Assembly (NCBI GenBank): GCA_002469305.1
Contig: DKEY01000172.1
Coordinates: forward strand, 1-10,222
Length of the DNA: 10,222 nt
Direction: 5' to 3'
Origin: Sulfurospirillum sp. UBA6810
GTDB lineage: Bacteria; Campylobacterota; Campylobacteria; Campylobacterales; Sulfurospirillaceae
Shown: positions 6,268 to 10,222 of the stretch, piece by piece
How positions within the stretch are numbered: the first letter of the stretch is position 1
How the letters are laid out: each line of letters starts with the position of its first letter
Program-made: the position numbers and the translations under genes
Notes under the pieces: model-generated
What the model saw: the letters and a program-made list of their open reading frames with translations, nothing else
What the model was told of the DNA's origin: nothing
The model's database searches: none

Positions 6268-6284
6268 AGGTTTGTAAAACTTTA
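6242..6284. repeat. 10-bp inverted repeat enclosing the flgM -10 element
   Basis: TAAAGTTTTA (6242-6251) and TAAAACTTTA (6275-6284) are exact reverse complements, separated by 23 bases that hold GACGATAT. The left arm is the σ28 -35 element; the right arm starts about where transcription should begin. Only readthrough RNA from flgI-flgJ would contain both arms. Confidence 0.7.
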
Positions 6285-6300
6285 TATTAAAGGGTCAAAA

Positions 6301-6498
6301 ATGATTTCAAAAGTTGCTGCTGGTAACTCAGCATATATGCAACAGATTGCGTCAAAAGAAGAAAATAAAGATGCAAAATCTGTTGACAAACCAAAAGAAT
6401 TGGACAAAGTCGAATCTTTAAAAGCGCAGATTCAAAGTGGTGAATACAAAGTAGACACACAAAAAACTGCAAAGGCGATAGCTGAGGATTTGATGTAG
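6301..6498 (+). CDS. flgM: Anti-σ28 factor FlgM
   Basis: FlgM binds σ28 (FliA) in the cytoplasm and blocks late flagellar genes. In most bacteria it is exported when the hook is complete, releasing σ28. In H. pylori a short FlgM is thought to act partly without export. The 65-residue length matches the short Campylobacterota form. The σ28-binding C-terminal half is clear: KVESLKAQIQSGEYKVDTQK (36-55) and AKAIAEDLM (57-65), matching the family pattern I-x-x-x-I-x-x-G-x-Y-x-x-D and A-x-x-I-A-x-x-L. The N-terminal half is polar and lysine-rich, as expected for a disordered region. The start has AAAGGG six bases upstream. It lies behind its own σ28 promoter and 68 bp after flgJ. Its stop is in a hairpin that covers the flgN ribosome site. 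Confidence 0.95.
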   Translation: MISKVAAGNSAYMQQIASKEENKDAKSVDKPKELDKVESLKAQIQSGEYKVDTQKTAKAIAEDLM

Positions 6499-6514
6499 TC
6501 CTATTAAGGACACA
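6494..6514 (+). promoter_or_regulatory. Hairpin over the flgN ribosome binding site at the flgM stop codon
   Basis: GTCCT (6498-6502) pairs with AGGAC (6507-6511) around an ATTA loop. TGT (6494-6496) and ACA (6512-6514) can extend the stem past one bulged A. The right arm is the flgN ribosome site AAGGA (6506-6510), and the left arm overlaps the flgM stop (6496-6498). A ribosome finishing flgM would open it, which suggests translational coupling. Confidence 0.55.
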
Positions 6515-6516
6515 TT

Positions 6517-6945
6517 ATGTTAACACATTATCTTAAAGCTTCTATAGAGGATATAGAAAATTTAATAGAACTGACAATACAAGATATAAAAGATATAAAA
6601 GAAGCTAAACATCAAGCTATTTTTGATAGAACAAAAATTAAGAACGATTTAGTTCACTCTTTCGAGCATAAAAAATCTCTTTTAGATAACGAATTACTCA
6701 AACTTGTTAATGCAAACAAAAATAAAGAGTTAGAAGATTTACTAAGTGATTCACAAAAAGAGATGCTTGGTTCTATCAAAGATAAGTTACTTATCCTAAA
6801 ATCAAAAAATAAAGAATATGCTAGATTTGTAGTTACTGTAAGTGAGTTTTATAATTCACTATTAGATAGTGTATTTCCTAGAGATATGGAGGGCTATCAA
6901 AAGGCAAATCACAAACCCGCGTCACTGTTAAAAGTGAGGGCATAG
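6517..6945 (+). CDS. flgN: FlgN-type flagellar export chaperone
   Basis: FlgN is the cytoplasmic chaperone for the hook-filament junction proteins FlgK and FlgL and delivers them to the export apparatus. The 142-residue protein is almost fully α-helical, with a long heptad-like region (roughly 10-110, including DIENLIELTIQDIKDIKEAK and KDKLLILKSKNKEYARF) and a less ordered C-terminal end, as in this family. Similarity in such helical chaperones is weak, so the call rests mainly on its place: right after flgM and 2 bp before flgK, the flgM-flgN-flgK order found widely in bacteria including C. jejuni. The ribosome site AAGGA is 6 bases before the ATG but can be masked by the hairpin at 6494-6514. 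A short tandem GATATAAAA repeat near 6583-6600 encodes QDIKDIK. Confidence 0.82.
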   Translation: MLTHYLKASIEDIENLIELTIQDIKDIKEAKHQAIFDRTKIKNDLVHSFEHKKSLLDNELLKLVNANKNKELEDLLSDSQKEMLGSIKDKLLILKSKNKEYARFVVTVSEFYNSLLDSVFPRDMEGYQKANHKPASLLKVRA

Positions 6946-6947
6946 CG

Positions 6948-8816
6948 ATGAGTTTATTTAGTGCACTCAATACAAGTAACTCGGGGTTAAAAGCCTCAGA
7001 AGTAGCTATATCAACTGCTGGTCACAATATCGCTAATGCAAACAATGAATACTATACAAGACAAAGAGTCATAACATCCGCAAGTACACCATTAAATACT
7101 GGGGTAATTGAAATAGGAACAGGGGTAAGTATCACTTCAATCGTGAGAATTCATGATGAGTTTGTCTATAATAGGCTAAAAGACAGTGCAACTAGCCTAT
7201 CTTATGACTCATTTACTAAAAAATCACTTGAAGAAGTTTCTCAATATTTTCCTGATTTAGATGGTGTTGGTATTGGAGTGGATCTTCAAAATTACTTTTC
7301 AGCTTGGAATGATTTAGCATCAAATGCTAATGATGGTGCTCAAAAGATAGCATTGGTTCAAAATGCTCAAACACTAGCAACCAACCTAGCTTCAACAAGA
7401 GAAAATGTTAGAGCACTACAAGATTCTATTAATGGTCAATTAAAAACAAATGTAGATGAACTTAATAGAATAGGGAAGGAAATAGCTAATTTAAATAAAG
7501 CAATAGCAAATATAGAAGTACTTGATACAAATAGGGCAAATGACTTGCGTGATCAAAGAGATCAATTAGAGTTAACAATGGCAAACTTAATCAATTTTTC
7601 AGTTTTTAAGGGAGATTTGTTATCAGAAAATACTATTGATGCTAGTTTAACAGATCAAGGCACTGCATATCACTTAAATATAGCTGGTAACTCTTTTGTA
7701 GATGGTATGACTTTTCATCCAATAGTAATTGATAATACATCAAATGAGAGCAACTACTACTCTATCTATTCTGTATCACAAGATGGTACTCGTACTGAAT
7801 TGACAGAAAAGTTAAATGGTGGAAAAATCGGTTCAATGCTCGATTTGCGTGGAAGACATATTGACTCAGGAGAAAACTCTGGTTATCCAACGGATGGAAC
7901 ACTCCAAAAGTATATAGATGATTTAGATACGTTTGCTAAAACTTTTATAGAACAAACAAACAATGTATATGCAAAAAGCGCTCAAAGCAGTATGACTTCA
8001 GCTTCTCAAGAAGGCTTAAAAGATAGTACTGTATTGACAAATCATAGTGACAACATCAACACAGGGACATTTGATGTCATCATTTATGACAAAAGTGGTA
8101 ATGAAATAGCACGCAAAACGGTTGATATTACATCAACTACTACGATGAATGATGACACTTATACTGAAAGTATCGTTACGCAACTGAAAACAAGTACAGA
8201 TGACAATGGAGATAATAATAGTATCAATGATGTTGATGATTTTTTACTTGCTTCTTATACCTACAACGACCTTACAAAAGATGGGAAATTTAGTTTACAA
8301 ATAAAATCAGAATATCAACTGGGTGGTTATACTGTTGCTATCGAAGACAATGGTACGAACTTTCCTGGTGTTATAGGAGTGAGTCAGTTTTTAGAAGGTG
8401 ATAGTGCAGCAAATATGAGTGTTGTACAAGCTTATAAAGAGGACCCTGATAAACTCAACGGCTTTGCAGCTCCAATTGAAGGAAACAATGACGTTGCAAA
8501 TGCTATGGTGCAACTCCAATATGAAACACTTGAATTTAACAGAAAAAATGGTGCAACAATCAGTGAGAGTATCGAAGGATTTTATAGATTTGTAACTACT
8601 GAGATATCCACAGATGGTGAAAGTATCGGAAGAAGATATGAAACAAGTGAGTCTTTGTATAACACTATTTTTGGAGAATTTCAATCTATAAGTGGTGTGA
8701 ATATAGATGAAGAATTGACTGATTTGATGAAGTTTCAAACAGCTTATGGGGCAAATGCAAAAGTCATAACAACGATTGATCAAATGCTCAATACCCTTTT
8801 AGGTATAAAAGAGTAG
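6948..8816 (+). CDS. flgK: Flagellar hook-associated protein 1, FlgK
   Basis: FlgK (HAP1) is exported by the flagellar type III system and forms the first junction zone between hook and filament. The 622 residues fit the family in this phylum. The N-terminal coiled-coil domain opens with SLFSALNTSNSGLKASEVAI (2-21) and the hallmark AGHNIANANNEYYTRQRV (24-41). A helical region (about 140-215) with VRALQDSINGQL follows. A β-rich, surface-exposed middle part is visible from about 225 to 500, ending with QFLEGDSAANMSV. The C-terminal domain closes with LTDLMKFQTAYGANAKVITT and IDQMLNTLLGI, which pairs with the N-terminal helix. No cysteine is seen. The ribosome site GAGGG lies in the flgN end, 7 bases upstream. 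The stop TAG shares its G with the GTG start of the following permease gene. Confidence 0.96.
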   Translation: MSLFSALNTSNSGLKASEVAISTAGHNIANANNEYYTRQRVITSASTPLNTGVIEIGTGVSITSIVRIHDEFVYNRLKDSATSLSYDSFTKKSLEEVSQYFPDLDGVGIGVDLQNYFSAWNDLASNANDGAQKIALVQNAQTLATNLASTRENVRALQDSINGQLKTNVDELNRIGKEIANLNKAIANIEVLDTNRANDLRDQRDQLELTMANLINFSVFKGDLLSENTIDASLTDQGTAYHLNIAGNSFVDGMTFHPIVIDNTSNESNYYSIYSVSQDGTRTELTEKLNGGKIGSMLDLRGRHIDSGENSGYPTDGTLQKYIDDLDTFAKTFIEQTNNVYAKSAQSSMTSASQEGLKDSTVLTNHSDNINTGTFDVIIYDKSGNEIARKTVDITSTTTMNDDTYTESIVTQLKTSTDDNGDNNSINDVDDFLLASYTYNDLTKDGKFSLQIKSEYQLGGYTVAIEDNGTNFPGVIGVSQFLEGDSAANMSVVQAYKEDPDKLNGFAAPIEGNNDVANAMVQLQYETLEFNRKNGATISESIEGFYRFVTTEISTDGESIGRRYETSESLYNTIFGEFQSISGVNIDEELTDLMKFQTAYGANAKVITTIDQMLNTLLGIKE

Positions 8817-9622
8817 TGAAACTACCATATTTTAGCCTTATTTGTGTTGTGGCTATTGTTTTTCTATCTTTTTTTGGACTTTTTTTTTACAATGGAGATG
8901 CATATAGTTTAAACCCAAATGCAATTCTTTTGCCTCCCTCATTTGAGCATCTCTTAGGTACTGATAGATTAGGTCGAGATTTGCTTGCAAGAGTGATGGA
9001 GGGAGGGAAGGTCTCTTTGAGTATTGGACTGCTTAGTTCTGTCATTACAAGTTTTATTGGGCTTATTATTGGGGTAAGTGCTGGTTTTTTTAAAAATAAA
9101 ACAGATAAAGTTATCGTTATTTTGATTGATTTATTTTTGACATTTCCGACATTTTTTTTACTTTTGGCACTTGTAAGTTATATCAATGCTTCCATGTGGG
9201 TGCTCGTTATAGTTATCTCCATCACAGGCTGGATGGGTATGGCAAGGCTTATTAGAAGTGAAAGTTTTTCTATATCTAATGCTCCTTTTATTAAAATCTT
9301 GCAAATTGCGAATATCAATAAACTCAAAATCATTATCAAATACTTTACGCCACTTCTAGCTCCTATTTTTTTCATAAGCTTTACCTTTGGTATTAGTGGG
9401 GCGATACTCGCAGAGAGTGGACTTAGCTTTTTAGGCATAGGGATTAACCCTCCTCAGATAAGCTGGGGTACGATACTCAGTGAGGGAAAAGAGGTTATAG
9501 ATATAGCTTGGTGGGTTAGCTTCTTTCCTGGACTTTTAATCTTTATGGTTACGTATTCACTTATCAATATAAGTGACTATCTCCAAAGCATTACAAATTC
9601 AAAAGAGAGTCAGCTTGGATGA
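8816..9622 (+). CDS. DppC/OppC-type ABC transporter permease
   Basis: An inner-membrane permease subunit of the peptide/nickel/opine ABC importer class, 268 residues with about six transmembrane helices. Typical signatures are LGTDRLGRDLLARVMEGGKV (47-66), SLSIGLLSSVI with a glycine-rich helix, and the closing ESGLSFLGIGINPPQISWG (200-218). The cytoplasmic EAA loop that docks on the ATPase is expected around 156-183. It is degenerate: the usual E-A-A-x-x-x-G reads KILQIANIN, lacking both the glutamate and the glycine, though the later proline positions remain. Translation starts at GTG, sharing one base with the flgK stop; the ribosome signal is weak (AAGAG too close, AGGT too far), so coupling to flgK is likely. 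No DppB-type partner, ATPase or binding protein is in the window. Substrate unknown. The downstream gene overlaps it. Confidence 0.88.
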   Translation: MKLPYFSLICVVAIVFLSFFGLFFYNGDAYSLNPNAILLPPSFEHLLGTDRLGRDLLARVMEGGKVSLSIGLLSSVITSFIGLIIGVSAGFFKNKTDKVIVILIDLFLTFPTFFLLLALVSYINASMWVLVIVISITGWMGMARLIRSESFSISNAPFIKILQIANINKLKIIIKYFTPLLAPIFFISFTFGISGAILAESGLSFLGIGINPPQISWGTILSEGKEVIDIAWWVSFFPGLLIFMVTYSLINISDYLQSITNSKESQLG

Positions 9623-10222
9623 AATATATAAATTCATTGTAGAAGAAGCAAAAAAAAAGAGATTCTCTAACAGAATTGAGTGAACAAAGACCAGATCCAC
9701 TTTTAGTTGCAAGACGATATAAAAATGAGTATATAGCTCTCATTTGTGCTTTATTTGCCTATGGCAACGCAAAGTCTATCCTAAAGTTTCTCAATTCTCT
9801 TGATTTTTCACTTTTAAAAAAAAGTGATGAGGAGATAGAAGAGGCATTATGTAAACACTATTATAGGTTTCAAAACTCTCAAGATGTGATTGAGATATTT
9901 AAGACTCTCAAACTTTTTAAAGAAAAAAGTCCTATTGAGAGTGTTTTTAAAAAAGGATATGATAAAAATTCTAGCGTTATGGAAGGGATAAAAGAAGGCA
10001 TCTCTTTTATGTATGATATAAATCCGTATCGTTCACGTGGCTATGAGTTTTTGATTGGAAAAATTCCTACATGTAAGACTAATTCACCATATAAAAGATG
10101 GCATATGTATCTAAGATGGATGGTAAGAAGCGACCACCTTGACTTAGGACTTTGGAGAGGTGTACATACAAAAGATTTACTGATGCCTCTTGATACCCAT
10201 ACTTTTAAAGTTGGCAAGCAGT
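9615..10222 (+). pseudogene. TIGR02757 family protein (DUF2400), frame broken at a poly-A run, 3' partial
   Basis: The product matches the TIGR02757 family, a conserved protein of unknown function with distant likeness to helix-hairpin-helix DNA glycosylases. From 9661 onward one frame reads DSLTELSEQRPDPLLVARRY, later ALFAYGNAKSIL, YYRFQNSQDV, the signature KRWHMYLRWMVRSDHLDLGL (from 10096) and LMPLDTHTFKV, and runs off the window. That frame has a TAG at 9640 and no good start after it. The natural N-terminus, (M)DEIYKFIVEEAKK, is in another frame and begins at TTG 9615, with GAGAG five bases upstream and 8 bp overlap with the permease. The frames join at nine A (9650-9658); eight A would give one open frame. 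It may be a true frameshift, a phase-variable tract, slippage-rescued expression or a sequencing error. Family call firm; status open. Confidence 0.8.
9650..9658 (+). repeat. A9 homopolymer at the frame break
   Basis: Nine consecutive A after GC, early in the TIGR02757-family gene. Upstream frame reads into TGA at 9681; removing one A fuses it to the conserved frame. Tracts of this length are prone to replication and transcription slippage and to sequencing miscounts. Confidence 0.85.

Noticed and set aside
9164..9179. TTGGCAC resembling a σ54 -24 element inside the permease gene
   Set aside because: The required GC ten bases after GG is absent (TT at 9178-9179), so the -12 half is missing.
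9619..9642. ATG at 9619 (ATGA overlap with the permease stop) as start of the last gene
   Set aside because: It reads only seven codons to TAG at 9640; the conserved N-terminus is in the frame starting at TTG 9615.
9713..9720. CGATAT resembling a σ28 -10 element in the TIGR02757-family gene
   Set aside because: No TAAAG-like -35 lies at 15-16 bases upstream and no downstream gene start needs it.
1..10222. CRISPR array, IS element, tRNA, rRNA, toxin-antitoxin or defence system
   Set aside because: No spaced direct repeats, transposase motifs, cloverleaf-like sequences or defence-type domains were seen; gene order is that of an ordinary flagellar locus.

Overview
The window is AT-rich, uses AGA heavily for arginine, and carries a flagellar late-structure locus in the arrangement typical of Campylobacterota (Epsilonproteobacteria). 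The order unknown gene - rsmD-like methyltransferase - flgI - flgJ (rod-binding domain only) - flgM - flgN - flgK matches, from memory, the Cj1460-Cj1466 block of Campylobacter jejuni. The σ54 and σ28 promoters have the forms used in this phylum. The flanking symporter, DppC/OppC-type permease and TIGR02757-family gene suggest a free-living relative such as Sulfurimonas or its neighbours; the genus is an inference.

Layout. Bases 1-807 (+) hold the 3' end of a sodium:solute symporter. It converges on a minus-strand operon read from 3724 down to 817: flaG, fliD, fliS and a small FliT-like gene, driven by a well-formed σ28 promoter (3768-3794). The two convergent transcription units end in interleaved hairpins at 763-826. 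Bases 3725-3877 are a divergent control region with two perfect 10-bp palindromes. The plus strand then carries an uncharacterised gene (3878-4237) overlapping an rsmD-like gene (4227-4802), a σ54 promoter (4840-4857), flgI (TTG start) and flgJ, an internal σ28 promoter (6242-6267), and flgM, flgN and flgK. Downstream and tightly packed come a lone peptide-type ABC permease (8816-9622) and a TIGR02757-family gene whose frame is broken at a run of nine A (9650-9658) and which leaves the window at the right edge.

How the genes work together. FlgI forms the P ring and FlgJ helps rod assembly (σ54, hook-basal body stage). FlgM is the anti-σ28 factor that holds back late genes until it is exported. 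FlgN is the chaperone for FlgK, the first hook-filament junction protein. On the opposite strand FliD is the filament cap, FliS the flagellin chaperone, FlaG a filament-length-related protein and the last gene a likely FliT-type chaperone. The internal σ28 promoter at flgM would give autoregulated anti-sigma supply.

I see no CRISPR, IS element, rRNA or tRNA, and no clear new multi-gene system. The points worth a second look are the poly-A frameshift, the leader structures at flgM and flgN, the interleaved terminators, the uncharacterised gene at 3878, and the odd permease next to flgK.
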